From positions 1-44,659 of IMG/VR virus record IMGVR_UViG_3300009788_001696: DNA of 44,659 nt, one strand, 5' to 3'. A model generated the notes under the pieces. That model saw only the letters and a list, made by a program, of their open reading frames with translations. It searched no databases and was not told the origin of the DNA. The position numbers and the translations under genes are program-made. Each line of letters starts with the position of its first letter. Position 1 is the first letter of the stretch. Below are positions 23,302 to 31,843 of this stretch, one piece after another. The stretch is from a virus.

Positions 23302-24356
23302 GGTAACTCACTGGGGAGCTCGCCGCTAAATGCGCCGGGTAAGACGAGCTCGAGTGTTGCAACCTCGGTGTCGGCGTCTTGATTCAACTTCACCGACCTC
23401 ACTAGAAACTCGGTCTCGCGATAGATCATGGCGTCCGGCGCGTGGAGGGTAACTGTCGTGTTTTCTTTCCATAGGTCGCCTTGAGGATCGCGCCACGATG
23501 GGATCGGCCCGATCGCGAATGAGACCGCATTGCCGAACATTCTACCCATCTTCGCTTTGGCGGCGGCCTCCGCGTCAGCGTCGTCGGTATCTTCGACGGT
23601 GAAAGATCGCGGCCGTAGCGTTTTGCGTAGGAACGTATTGAGCTCGGTGAACCTTGACCCGGCTTTGCCGTTTTTGGCCGGAACGAATGCGGTCAATTCT
23701 GAAAAGTAGTCTTGCGGTGAGAACGATGGCGACACCGAGGGCAACGGTCGCTCGTTGTCTTTGAAGCGCGCCACCGGTGAGCCAACCTCTATCGACCTCC
23801 AACACAATAGTTTGCCCTCGGGCGTGTTCGAGATGACGAGGTTTCGTTGCTTCGCAAGCTTCACCAAAAGACCGTGCGGCGTGTCTTGTGGGGTGAGCTC
23901 CACCTTGTCGAAGCGCGCGCCCTCCTCAGCGCGGAAGTCCACGCCGATGTTGAACGCGCGGGCGAGTTTGAGTGCAATGTCTCTGAGTCCGAGCTTATTG
24001 AACTCGGTCGGGACTTCCGCCGGTGGCTCGGTACAATCCTCCATCACCGCCGGGAAGGCATAGCCCGCACAAGTGACCGTGCGCGCGTCCGGTGTTTTCT
24101 CCGGCTTGATGTCGACAAGCGTGCCGGTGAACACGCACTCGGTCCCGACAAAGACCTCCATGCCTTTGAAACTGAACGGCCGAAACACCTCGCGCAATTC
24201 CTTCCGCTCGGCTTCGAATGGTGCGCTGAATGATACGGTCGAAAACGTATCGATCGATCTAACGATCTCGACGCTCGTCCAAAACTTGAAATCGGCACCA
24301 CTCTCGAAGATGCTGCCAGTGTTCGGATCGATGATCCGGATCGTGACTTCCTCCAT
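23289..24356 (-). CDS. Baseplate hub protein, Mu gpP/gp44 (gpD)-like
   Basis: A 355-residue protein with the hub fold pattern: an N-terminal SVEIVRSIDTFSTVSFSAPF, then VFVGTECVFTGTLVDIKPEK, ARTVTCAGYAFPAVMEDCTE, a KLARAFNIGVDF helix-strand, HGLLVKLAKQRNLVISNTPE and a C-terminal LVRSVKLNQDADTEVATLEL. The order and length fit the Mu P and P2 D family that joins the tail tube to the spike. Its position between the DNA-circularisation-like protein and the spike is standard. Confidence 0.85.
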   Translation of the reverse strand: MEEVTIRIIDPNTGSIFESGADFKFWTSVEIVRSIDTFSTVSFSAPFEAERKELREVFRPFSFKGMEVFVGTECVFTGTLVDIKPEKTPDARTVTCAGYAFPAVMEDCTEPPAEVPTEFNKLGLRDIALKLARAFNIGVDFRAEEGARFDKVELTPQDTPHGLLVKLAKQRNLVISNTPEGKLLCWRSIEVGSPVARFKDNERPLPSVSPSFSPQDYFSELTAFVPAKNGKAGSRFTELNTFLRKTLRPRSFTVEDTDDADAEAAAKAKMGRMFGNAVSFAIGPIPSWRDPQGDLWKENTTVTLHAPDAMIYRETEFLVRSVKLNQDADTEVATLELVLPGAFSGELPSELPWEE

Positions 24357-24359
24357 CGC

Positions 24360-25712
24360 TCACGGATCCGGATAGTAGCGGATGACTCTGCCACGCTTGA
24401 GCTCAAGGATCTCGCTCCCGCTGAGCTCATTGGTGTTGATGAGGAAGTCGAGGCGGTCGTCAACGCTTCCGTAGACCTCGGCCGATAGGTCGATGATCGT
24501 GCGCGCGCGGTCGAGGACGATGACGCGCTCAGGAACGAGCGAGAACGAAACCTCAATGAGAAAGCCAACCGACAGAGCCACCGCTTGGTGAAGCGCTTGA
24601 TACCCCTCGCCGGTGTCGAGCTGGAAGTTGCCAAGCGCGGGGATCGCTTCGAGCGCGGTGAAGCCGGGCTCACGAAACTCGGTCCATGCGTCGAATTGAT
24701 TTTGGACGGCCTCGGCGGCTTCGATGGCGTCCGGCTTCGTCTCGAACGTGTTGTTGAGGACGGATGAGACGCTACCAGCAACCGCCGAGCTCGCATGTAG
24801 ATCGGCCGTGTGGAAGTCATTCGCGACCCTTGTGGTCAACGACTGATTCGCGGTGCCTGGCAAAAGCGAGATCGCCGGATTGCCGGCATCGGATCCGAAG
24901 ATGCTGTTGGCTAGATCGCCGTATGCATCGAGGCGCGATTGGATTCCCGCGAGCGCGCGCGCGGGAAGCGTGATCATGTTCGAGATTTGTTGCGCGAGCT
25001 GCAACGGTTGGCCAATGAGAATGTCGAGGCCAAGATTGATGTCTCGTTGGATGGTTCGAAATTCGCGGGTGACGCTTAGCGTAGCCTCAGAAACATCGCC
25101 CAACGCATCGCTAACGCTCAACAGGAAGTCGCGGATCGTCGCCTTCGTCGAGGCCTCTTCGAGTGCTCCGGCGAGGTTCATGCTGTTTGCCCACTGTTGA
25201 GCCTCGGCCAGATTGAATCCGGCGAGCGCCGCGAGGATCTCGCTTTCGGCACTCTTTCCAGCGGACGGGAAGATCGCGCCGAGCGTTTTGAAAAACGTTA
25301 CCTCGACGACCGTTTGATTCGCCGCGGTGACGAGATCATCGCGTCGCACAATCTCACCGAACGGCACGACATTAAATGTCCCGTATAGCGGATGCTGCAA
25401 CTTGCCAACGCCGCGCTCGAGTAGCGACTGCTCAAAGGCCGTCGCAAATAGATCGTGTTGCCCACCGCTGAAAAAGCAGCGCAACGGATAGCGACGAGGA
25501 CCCGATCCGTTGTCTTGAATATACGCGCCGTCGACACCGGGAAACTCGAAGGCGGTTGTCCGCTTTCGGTTCAACCGGCGGACGTCGGTGAAATCGAAAG
25601 TGATGCGCGTTCCGCCTGGCGACGTGTACGCGGCCTCGCGCAAACGATCTTGCCAAGTGTCGCGGTCGATACCACTGAGCCCGGAGGATCCGGGGAGGAT
25701 CGATTGAGTCAT
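24360..25712 (-). CDS. DNA-circularisation N-like tail protein (Mu gp43-like)
   Basis: A 450-residue protein. Residues about 18-120 (TWQDRLREAAYTSPGGTRIT, RRLNRKRTTAFEFPGVDGAY, LRCFFSGGQHDLFATAFEQS, GVGKLQHPLYGTFNVVPFGE) match the DNA_circ_N domain found between tape measure and hub in Mu-like phages. The remainder is helical. Despite the family name, it is probably a structural component near the hub. The start is 2 bases after the tape-measure stop. Confidence 0.85.
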   Translation of the reverse strand: MTQSILPGSSGLSGIDRDTWQDRLREAAYTSPGGTRITFDFTDVRRLNRKRTTAFEFPGVDGAYIQDNGSGPRRYPLRCFFSGGQHDLFATAFEQSLLERGVGKLQHPLYGTFNVVPFGEIVRRDDLVTAANQTVVEVTFFKTLGAIFPSAGKSAESEILAALAGFNLAEAQQWANSMNLAGALEEASTKATIRDFLLSVSDALGDVSEATLSVTREFRTIQRDINLGLDILIGQPLQLAQQISNMITLPARALAGIQSRLDAYGDLANSIFGSDAGNPAISLLPGTANQSLTTRVANDFHTADLHASSAVAGSVSSVLNNTFETKPDAIEAAEAVQNQFDAWTEFREPGFTALEAIPALGNFQLDTGEGYQALHQAVALSVGFLIEVSFSLVPERVIVLDRARTIIDLSAEVYGSVDDRLDFLINTNELSGSEILELKRGRVIRYYPDP

Positions 25713-25713
25713 C

Positions 25714-27885
25714 TCAGAGAGCTCCGCTCTGTTGGAGCTTCAACGATCCGGCGCCCTTTGGTTGCTTGGTGATCTGAGCTCGCCCGGATTGGTCGATGAT
25801 CGTCACCTCGCTCCGTTGGGTCTCGGTCGACTCGGTGATCGCGCGCGAGGTCACCTCGCCCGGTGTCACGACTTGTGGATCGCCACCTTGCGCGGCGATG
25901 GCCGATTGAGTGAGACCGCTGAGGAAGCCCTCGAAGGCCTGGAGGCGCGTATTCGATGCCGCGATGGCTGCGCCCTCGCGCGCGATCGTGTCGTCAAATT
26001 GCTGGGCTGACGCCGCGCTCATCTCCTGTTGGAGGTTCATCGCTTTTTCAAACTCGGCGTTGGCGCCAACCACGCCTTCTTGGCTTGCCAAAAGACTATC
26101 GAATGACGGCCCCAACTTTGCGTTCGCGGCTCCGATGTCGAATTGCTGGCCGAGCGTACCGGCTCCGGCGCCTGCACCGGCAACGGCTTGGACTCGGCCA
26201 ACAACCTCCTCGCCTTTCTTCCGTCCAACGCTCGTTTCGAGTTGTCGCTCACCTGCGCGCTCGCGCGCCTTGCGGTTTTGGAATTCGTCGATCGCTTCGA
26301 ACGGGCTGAAAGTGCCTTGCTCGAACATCTCCGAAATCGTGCCGGTGATGCCAAGGCCTTCTGTTTCGGCGGCGAGTTTGTTGAGCTGATCCCAGATTGC
26401 GATGAGAGACAACACAACCGCCGTGAGCGCTAGAACGCCGGCCACGACAACGCCGAGGCCGATGCCGGCCGCAACCTGAAAAGCGAACATCGCGATCTTT
26501 CCAGCGAAGAGCGCGGCGTTATACAGCCACACCGCCGCCGTCGCGAGCGCAACAAGGCCTTTCCAAATGAACAGCGCCACGGCCGCGGCCTTGATGGCGA
26601 TCGTCATCACAAGCCAAACCGCGACACCGGCGCCGATCGCCTTGAGGACAAGGACGATCCCGTCCATGTTCTCGCGTGTCTTTTCGAGGAAACTGACAAA
26701 CTCAGATTGGATCAGCTCGTCATTCTTTTCGATCCACTTCGTCATGCCTTGAATCATGGCGCGCAAGGGTCCGCTCTCGGTGTCGAATAGTTGGATCTTG
26801 ACGCTGTCCGCGGCGGCCTCGAGTTTCAACAAGTCGCCGGTGAGCGTGTCCATCCGGATGTCGGCCATTTTCTTGGCGGACCCGCCAGCCTTTTCGAGCT
26901 CCTTGGTGAGCCTCTCCAACTTGCCCGTCTCGAAGAGCTTCGACAAATTCGAGGCCGCCTTTTGACCTCGAAGGCCGACGAGCTCGGCGAGGAAAGCGAC
27001 TTGCTTCATATTGCCGCCGGACTTCTTGGCGCCCTTCGAGAGGTTGGCGAGGATCTCGTTGAAGGGGAGCGCGTTGCCGGCGGTGTCCTCGAATGCGATC
27101 CCGAGGTCCTTGAACTTTTTCCGCAACGACTTCGAAGGCGCGGCAAGCTTCGTCAACATCGTGTTCATCGCCGAGCCTGCAACGCTCGCGTCGAGGCCGA
27201 CATCTTGGAGCGACGCGACACCGGCGACGACGTCGGTGAGCGGAATGTTCAGTTGCCGCGCTGTCGACGCGACGTTTTTCATCGACTCGCCGAGCGTCCC
27301 GATCGTGCTGTTGGTGCGCGCCGACGCGAGAGCGAGGACGTCCGCGACGTTGCTGGCCTCGCTCGCTTCGAGGCCCATGCCCTTGAGGACGTTCGAGACA
27401 ACGTTGGAAACCTCGGCGAGCTCCAAGCCAGAGGCGGCCGCGGCATCGAGCACACCGGGGATCCCGCTCATGATCTCGTTCGTCTCGAAACCGGCGCGAG
27501 CCATGATCTCCATCCCCGCGGCGACTTGCGTTGCGGTGAATTTCGTGGTCGCGCCTAGCGACTTCGCTTGGTCCTCCAACGGTTTTATTTGGTCTCGCGT
27601 TTTCAGCGACACCGCGCCGACGTTGGTGATCGCTTGCTCGAAGCTCGCCCCGGTCCGCCCAATGTTCAACAATGCCGCGCCGGCCGCCGCTCCCATAGCC
27701 GCCGCCGCGATGCCGGCTTTTCTCAGCCCGGCACCGACGCGCGCAGACACGCGGCTCATACGACGAAGGCCCGCCTCCGCCTTACGCGTGAAGCGGGCCA
27801 CCCCTCGCGACATCTTCGCGATCGGTCGACTGAAACGATCTCGCGCCTTGAAGATGGCTTCCACGGAAAACCTACCCTTGGGCAA
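25714..27885 (-). CDS. Tape measure protein
   Basis: A 723-residue protein: basic N-terminus (VEAIFKARDRFSRPIAKMSR), a TP901-type core (FEQAITNVGAVSLKTRDQIK, ATTKFTATQVAAGMEIMARA), long helices and a hydrophobic zone at about 390-500 with several membrane-like segments (AVWLVMTIAIKAAAVALFIW, IGLGVVVAGVLALTAVVLSL). TTG 27885 follows AAAGGGA at good spacing; a GTG at 27864 (VEAIFKARDRF) is an alternative start. Tail length is set by this protein; 723 residues by the usual 1.5 angstrom per residue rule would give a tail of roughly 100 nm. Confidence 0.92.
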   Translation of the reverse strand: MPKGRFSVEAIFKARDRFSRPIAKMSRGVARFTRKAEAGLRRMSRVSARVGAGLRKAGIAAAAMGAAAGAALLNIGRTGASFEQAITNVGAVSLKTRDQIKPLEDQAKSLGATTKFTATQVAAGMEIMARAGFETNEIMSGIPGVLDAAAASGLELAEVSNVVSNVLKGMGLEASEASNVADVLALASARTNSTIGTLGESMKNVASTARQLNIPLTDVVAGVASLQDVGLDASVAGSAMNTMLTKLAAPSKSLRKKFKDLGIAFEDTAGNALPFNEILANLSKGAKKSGGNMKQVAFLAELVGLRGQKAASNLSKLFETGKLERLTKELEKAGGSAKKMADIRMDTLTGDLLKLEAAADSVKIQLFDTESGPLRAMIQGMTKWIEKNDELIQSEFVSFLEKTRENMDGIVLVLKAIGAGVAVWLVMTIAIKAAAVALFIWKGLVALATAAVWLYNAALFAGKIAMFAFQVAAGIGLGVVVAGVLALTAVVLSLIAIWDQLNKLAAETEGLGITGTISEMFEQGTFSPFEAIDEFQNRKARERAGERQLETSVGRKKGEEVVGRVQAVAGAGAGAGTLGQQFDIGAANAKLGPSFDSLLASQEGVVGANAEFEKAMNLQQEMSAASAQQFDDTIAREGAAIAASNTRLQAFEGFLSGLTQSAIAAQGGDPQVVTPGEVTSRAITESTETQRSEVTIIDQSGRAQITKQPKGAGSLKLQQSGAL

Positions 27886-27910
27886 TGATCGATCCCTTTC
27901 TCAATTTCTC

Positions 27911-28492
27911 TTATGCGGTGATGACTTGCAGATTCCAGGGAACGTGAAGCCCCCATGCCGTGCTGCCGCGTAACGGCACGATGTGATCAACATGATGCGG
28001 CACGCCCGTCTCATTGGAGAGACGGTATGCCAACTCATACAGGGCCAAAATCTCGCGCTTGAGTTTGTCGCTCAACCACTGCGGAGACTGTCGGATCTTC
28101 CGAGCCTGATACATCTTGTAATCCGCTGTGCATCTTGCGCGATTCCGCTTGCGCCATTCTGCTCGGTACTCTTGTTCGCTCGCTAAGTAGCTCCCATCTA
28201 GCCGCTTTTCTCTCTTGGCTTCCCGAGAGCGTCTTTTCGCGCGTTCTCGGAACGCTGCGTCGTTGGCATACCTACGGTTTTGCGAACCGCGCTGTTCTGC
28301 GAGTACTTGTTCTCGGCAACGAATCCGCCTCTCAGCAGTGTAACGGCGATCCTCTTCTTTGACGACGACCGACGCGCGCCGCTCGCGATTTGCAATTCGC
28401 CTACAAGCTAAACACCTGTTGTCGCGCGCGCTGCGTTCTGCAACGTGTCCGAATCTGCACGGCTCAATGCTGCTGACTTTGCGGCGTGGCAT
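27911..28492 (-). CDS. HNH endonuclease, C-terminal motif cut by a TAA stop
   Basis: A 193-residue basic protein with an N-terminal CRFGH...CLAC zinc-finger-like motif (about 12-31), a long Arg-rich region and a C-terminal HNH signature (HHVDHIVPLRGSTAWGLHVP, then WNLQVITA). The frame stops at TAA, but the following codons in frame encode EKLRKGS, which aligns to the ENLRKSA that follows in the sister HNH gene at 31816. The last conserved segment was therefore probably removed by a nonsense change. The ATG directly abuts the TAA of the frameshifted chaperone. The element lies exactly between chaperone and tape measure. Confidence 0.85.
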   Translation of the reverse strand: MPRRKVSSIEPCRFGHVAERSARDNRCLACRRIANRERRASVVVKEEDRRYTAERRIRCREQVLAEQRGSQNRRYANDAAFRERAKRRSREAKREKRLDGSYLASEQEYRAEWRKRNRARCTADYKMYQARKIRQSPQWLSDKLKREILALYELAYRLSNETGVPHHVDHIVPLRGSTAWGLHVPWNLQVITA

Positions 28493-29208
28493 TTACTTCC
28501 TCGGCCTCGGTCTTGGCTTGGTGTGCTTGTGGAGTGATTTGCGGATCGCGTCGTAAAAGAACTTGATCTGATGGTTCTTCAAATCGAACGGTGAAGGGAG
28601 CGACGTATATTCCAAACAGATTTGTAGGAACATCTCACCGTAAACGCTTTCGATAGTATGGCGCGGGCTTCCGCTTTCTCTGTCCCTTGGTAGCCGCTCG
28701 TCGCTCCCGACGCGTACGAGGTACGTGGCTACCTCTAGGCCAAAAAAAGCGTCACGATCGCTTGGCAGACTTTCAGATCGCGGCCGTGCATGTTTTCGAA
28801 CGTCACCGCGCTGGTCTGAGTCATCTCGGCCATCGAGGCGAACATCTTCGAAATGTCGTGTCCTTTCTTTTTCTGGTCCATGGCCGAGTAGGTCGAGCCC
28901 TTCGGCTCGTGAAAGATGATCGGATCCTTGCTAGCTCCCATCACCGGCGTATAGATCGGCTCGCCTTCCGCGTTGACAACGAGGCGGCCCTTGCGGATTG
29001 CGCGACTCATTACGCGCTCGGCCGATTTGAACGCTTGGAGGTCCTCGTCGTCCATGCCTTCCGGCTTGACGTCGAGATCCATTTTTTCGATGAACCGATC
29101 GAAGTCGGCTTGCGCGGCGTCGCGCGCGACCTTTTCTTTTTCTACCGCCTTGGCGGCTTCCTTCGACTGCGCGTCTCCCTCGCCCGAGTCGATGCCCGTA
29201 TTTTGCAT
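28493..29208 (-). CDS. Tail assembly chaperone, -1 frameshift product (G-T / gp41-42 type)
   Basis: Joined product: 0 frame 29208-28741, then -1 frame 28741-28493, 238 residues. The first 156 residues end in VTLFL. The -1 extension begins GLEVATYLVRVGSDERLPRD and ends in HQIKFFYDAIRKSLHKHTK followed by a Pro/Arg tail. A helical FYDxIR segment is typical of the C-terminal part of such chaperones, which bind the tape measure during tail assembly. The slip site is C TTT TTT TGG, read as T TTT TTG in frame, just before the 0-frame TAG. The extension fills an otherwise empty 240-base gap, ending directly next to the HNH ATG. Confidence 0.85.
28735..29208 (-). CDS. Tail assembly chaperone, short (0-frame) product
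   Basis: A 157-residue acidic, helical protein (MQNTGIDSGEGDAQSKEAAK..., FDRFIEKMDLDVKPEGMDDE...) located between tail tube and tape measure. This is the position of gpE (P2), gp41 (Mu) or gpG (lambda), whose main product is the unshifted form. It ends at TAG 28737-28735, two codons after the slippery site. In related phages both products are needed in a fixed ratio. Confidence 0.85.
   Translation of the reverse strand: MQNTGIDSGEGDAQSKEAAKAVEKEKVARDAAQADFDRFIEKMDLDVKPEGMDDEDLQAFKSAERVMSRAIRKGRLVVNAEGEPIYTPVMGASKDPIIFHEPKGSTYSAMDQKKKGHDISKMFASMAEMTQTSAVTFENMHGRDLKVCQAIVTLFLA
28741..28747 (-). other. Programmed -1 ribosomal frameshift site
   Basis: A run of seven T on the minus strand gives the heptamer T TTT TTG in the zero frame, fitting X XXY YYZ. 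Slippage by one base places the ribosome on GGC CTA GAG, and the frame stays open for 82 codons to TAA 28495-28493. A stem-loop stimulating element may lie in the following Gly/Arg-coding GC-rich stretch; I did not fold it. Confidence 0.8.
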
Positions 29209-29228
29209 TTGAGTTGCTCCTTATGTTG

Positions 29229-29612
29229 TCACTGTTGCGTGAGTTTCTGCGGACCCATGAGGGTCACATCCGACGTCGTGTTCTGCGATCCTGTCGGGAA
29301 TTCGCCGGTGATGGTGCCTTTGCCCTGGTAGGTGACGCGCGACGCGTACGTCACCGCGATCGTGACGAAGTCGAGTTGATCCGCGACCTCTTGCAAAAAG
29401 TCGCTGTCGCCGCGCGACTCGTCGATCTCGACCGCTAGGCCGTCGAGCTGCCAAGGGACGCGCGTCTTGATCAGTCGCGCCGTCCCGTTGCCGTTCGGCT
29501 GCACCTCGTTGGTAAAGCCGCCGATCTGCCGACCCGAGTCGGCGTCGGCCGCTACGGGAAACAGTCGCCCGCGAATTGAAACGCTCTCGATGGAGCCGCC
29601 GATTGCTGTCAT
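29229..29612 (-). CDS. Tail tube protein (Mu gpM-like)
   Basis: A 127-residue beta-rich protein (MTAIGGSIESVSIRGRLFPV, then FTNEVQPNGNGTARLIKTRV, VTYQGKGTITGEFPTGSQN) directly after the sheath gene. Length and the pattern of an N-terminal GGSIES...GRLFPVAADA with a GTITGE strand are those of Mu-type tube proteins, which stack as hexamers inside the sheath. It is one of the clearest markers of a myovirus tail here. Confidence 0.88.
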   Translation of the reverse strand: MTAIGGSIESVSIRGRLFPVAADADSGRQIGGFTNEVQPNGNGTARLIKTRVPWQLDGLAVEIDESRGDSDFLQEVADQLDFVTIAVTYASRVTYQGKGTITGEFPTGSQNTTSDVTLMGPQKLTQQ

Positions 29613-29644
29613 GTGCTTTTTCCTTTTCTGTTAGGCGGCCGCAC

Positions 29645-31129
29645 TCACGCCGCGGCGGCTTGGGCTCCGAAGAAGAAGCCAAACTTGAGGGTGACGTCGA
29701 TGATGTTCGAGTTGCCCGAGAGCTGCACCGTGAACACGATGTCGAGCCGTTTCGGATTCTGCGAGTTGATGACCGCGGTGATCGACTTCTTGGCTTTCGC
29801 GGGGTCACTGATGATCGCCTGCAACGCTAGCGCGTCGATGAGGCCGGCGATTTCCGCCTTGGCTTGCTTCGGCGTCTTGGCGTTCGGGTTCACCGTCGGT
29901 TGATCGTCGGGGATGAGTGGAGCTCCATCCCACTCCGGCGTCGCAAAGATGAGCGCCACGTTGAAGTGGATTTGTTGGAGCTTGACGATGTCGACAACGT
30001 AGCGATAGGCGGGAGGTGTCTCGCCGACCGGCGCATACATGGTGATCGTGTCGGCCATGTTGACGACGCTATCGACAACCTCGACCGTCGAGCTCCCGCC
30101 CTTCACCGCCGCGTCGCGCGTCGGGTAGTCCCACTGGTCGCCGTCGAGGCCGGGGATGAGACCGGTCGCGCGTTGGCTCCCGTAGTCAGTCGGCGGGTTG
30201 CTGTTCGCGACCCGAGCGACCCGAGCAACCTCGCGCGCCGCAACCACGAATTCCAGGTTGACCGACCCGGGTGCAACGAGTTGGACGTTGGTCCGGTCGG
30301 TGCCGCGCGTCGAGGTTACGCTCACCGCGGTCGGCTGGTCGATCTCGGTGTTGCCGTAACAGAACACCATCGGCTTGCGGACGATCGCGCCCCATCGACC
30401 CTCACCGAACGCTGAGAGCTCGTCGAGCGTGACGGCGTCGTCAAACTCCATTTGGTTGATCCCGATGGTCTCCCAAATGTTGCCGACCTGAGCGAGCGCC
30501 GCGGTGAGTGACGGGTTGACGGTGCCGCCGACGTGTTGGGTGATCGCGAAGGTCACGCCGGCACTCGGCCCGATGATCTCCATGAAGATATCGTTGGCCG
30601 TCGCGCCGAACCACTTCGATACGAAGTTTGCGACCGTCGCGCCATCGGTCGCGATCGTCGGCATCTCGAGGACCGCGTTGACCGCGGCGACGATTTGCGC
30701 GACGACCGTGGCAACGACGACCGCGCCGACCGGGATGGTAAAGCCACTCGAAAGGATCCCGTTCACGCGCACCCGATACTCTTCGGCCGATGTCGCGGCA
30801 CCCGATGGCGTGATGTCACCGGCCGACGCGGCTCCACCGCCATCATCCTCGAGCGGATAGATCGTCACCGGGATCGTCCCGACGCCGTCGCCGTTGACCG
30901 GAAACAGCTCGCGCGCGATGAGGTGCGCCGGCGAGCCGTAACCATAGGTGTCGCCAACTTGTTTGGCGCTCGTCACCTGTTTCTTGGTTGTCGCGAATGT
31001 CACCGCGGTCGCGCCTTGCGCGAACACCGCGATCCGTTGTGGGAGAAACAAAACCGAGGCGTCGCGGAGGTCCTCGAATTCGGTCGTGACACCGACGACT
31101 CTGGCGATTGCTGATGAATCAATACCCAT
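29645..31129 (-). CDS. Tail sheath protein (Mu gpL-like)
   Basis: A 494-residue protein starting MGIDSSAIARVVGVTTEFED. Features typical of the sheath family are an N-terminal domain with QRIAVFAQGATAVTFATTKK and GYGSPAHLIARELFPVNGDG, and a C-terminal domain with DIVKLQQIHFNVALIFATPE and VFTVQLSGNSNIIDVTLKFG. This forms the contractile outer tube. The segments GLIPGLDGDQWDYPTRDAAV and GGSSTVEVVDSVVNMADTIT also match Mu L. The gene lies just before the tube gene. Confidence 0.9.
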   Translation of the reverse strand: MGIDSSAIARVVGVTTEFEDLRDASVLFLPQRIAVFAQGATAVTFATTKKQVTSAKQVGDTYGYGSPAHLIARELFPVNGDGVGTIPVTIYPLEDDGGGAASAGDITPSGAATSAEEYRVRVNGILSSGFTIPVGAVVVATVVAQIVAAVNAVLEMPTIATDGATVANFVSKWFGATANDIFMEIIGPSAGVTFAITQHVGGTVNPSLTAALAQVGNIWETIGINQMEFDDAVTLDELSAFGEGRWGAIVRKPMVFCYGNTEIDQPTAVSVTSTRGTDRTNVQLVAPGSVNLEFVVAAREVARVARVANSNPPTDYGSQRATGLIPGLDGDQWDYPTRDAAVKGGSSTVEVVDSVVNMADTITMYAPVGETPPAYRYVVDIVKLQQIHFNVALIFATPEWDGAPLIPDDQPTVNPNAKTPKQAKAEIAGLIDALALQAIISDPAKAKKSITAVINSQNPKRLDIVFTVQLSGNSNIIDVTLKFGFFFGAQAAAA

Positions 31130-31144
31130 GATCTGATTTCTCCA

Positions 31145-31843
31145 TTAGGGGGGGGTGGCTGCAAAGTCGGCCTCGAGGATGACCTTGCCGTCGCTTTGGC
31201 GCTTCACGAGGATCGAGATGAGATCCAATGTGGTTGGCACAACTTGGGGTGATAGTTCGTTGATTGAAACGGACAGCGCGAGCCGCACGCCGTGAACCTT
31301 CTCGATCTCGCGGCCTTCGATGTTTGGTTGGAAAGTGTTGATGGCGCTCACCTCGCGACCGGCGACGAGGTCTTGACCTTGAAAGCCAAGATAGGTGTAC
31401 GCGCCATGCATGAGAATATTCCGGACGAGCTTCAACGCGCGTTGCGCTTCCTTCGCGCCCTTCGCATCGCCGAGGACATGGCCCGCGCTCGTTTCATCCG
31501 CGGAGCTCACTCCGTAGCCGTAACAATCGATGTTGAAGATCGCCGGCCCTTGTTGTCGCTTGACGTTGTTGCTCCGCCCGCGGTCGGTGTTCCACGCGTC
31601 GTACCAAATGTTGATGATCGGCGTGACGTCCTTTTGGCTCTGAGGCGCATCGATGAACGCTTGCCAAGGGTTGGTGGTCTCTGAGAAAACGTCGAGCTTC
31701 CAAAGGCGTGGATCCTTGTCCGCCGCCGAGGCCAATGCCTCTTGATTCGCGCTTTCGACAACGAGGATGGCCGCGAGCTCGTCGCGGACGAGCTCGAACG
31801 TGTCATCTTTATCGATCAGCTCAACGATTCTTGCTGTGGCCAT
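31145..31843 (-). CDS. Tail completion or terminator-like protein
   Basis: A 232-residue protein starting MATARIVELIDKDDTFELVR at ATG 31843, after GGAAGAG at the right spacing; the longer frame to 31894 lies inside the upstream HNH gene. It contains NIWYDAWNTDRGRSNNVKRQ, a LKLVRNILMHGAYTYLGFQG stretch and a C-terminal beta-rich region. Its place between the head-tail joining genes and the sheath matches Mu gp37-like or gpU-type terminator proteins. The function is inferred from position and length. Confidence 0.7.
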   Translation of the reverse strand: MATARIVELIDKDDTFELVRDELAAILVVESANQEALASAADKDPRLWKLDVFSETTNPWQAFIDAPQSQKDVTPIINIWYDAWNTDRGRSNNVKRQQGPAIFNIDCYGYGVSSADETSAGHVLGDAKGAKEAQRALKLVRNILMHGAYTYLGFQGQDLVAGREVSAINTFQPNIEGREIEKVHGVRLALSVSINELSPQVVPTTLDLISILVKRQSDGKVILEADFAATPP

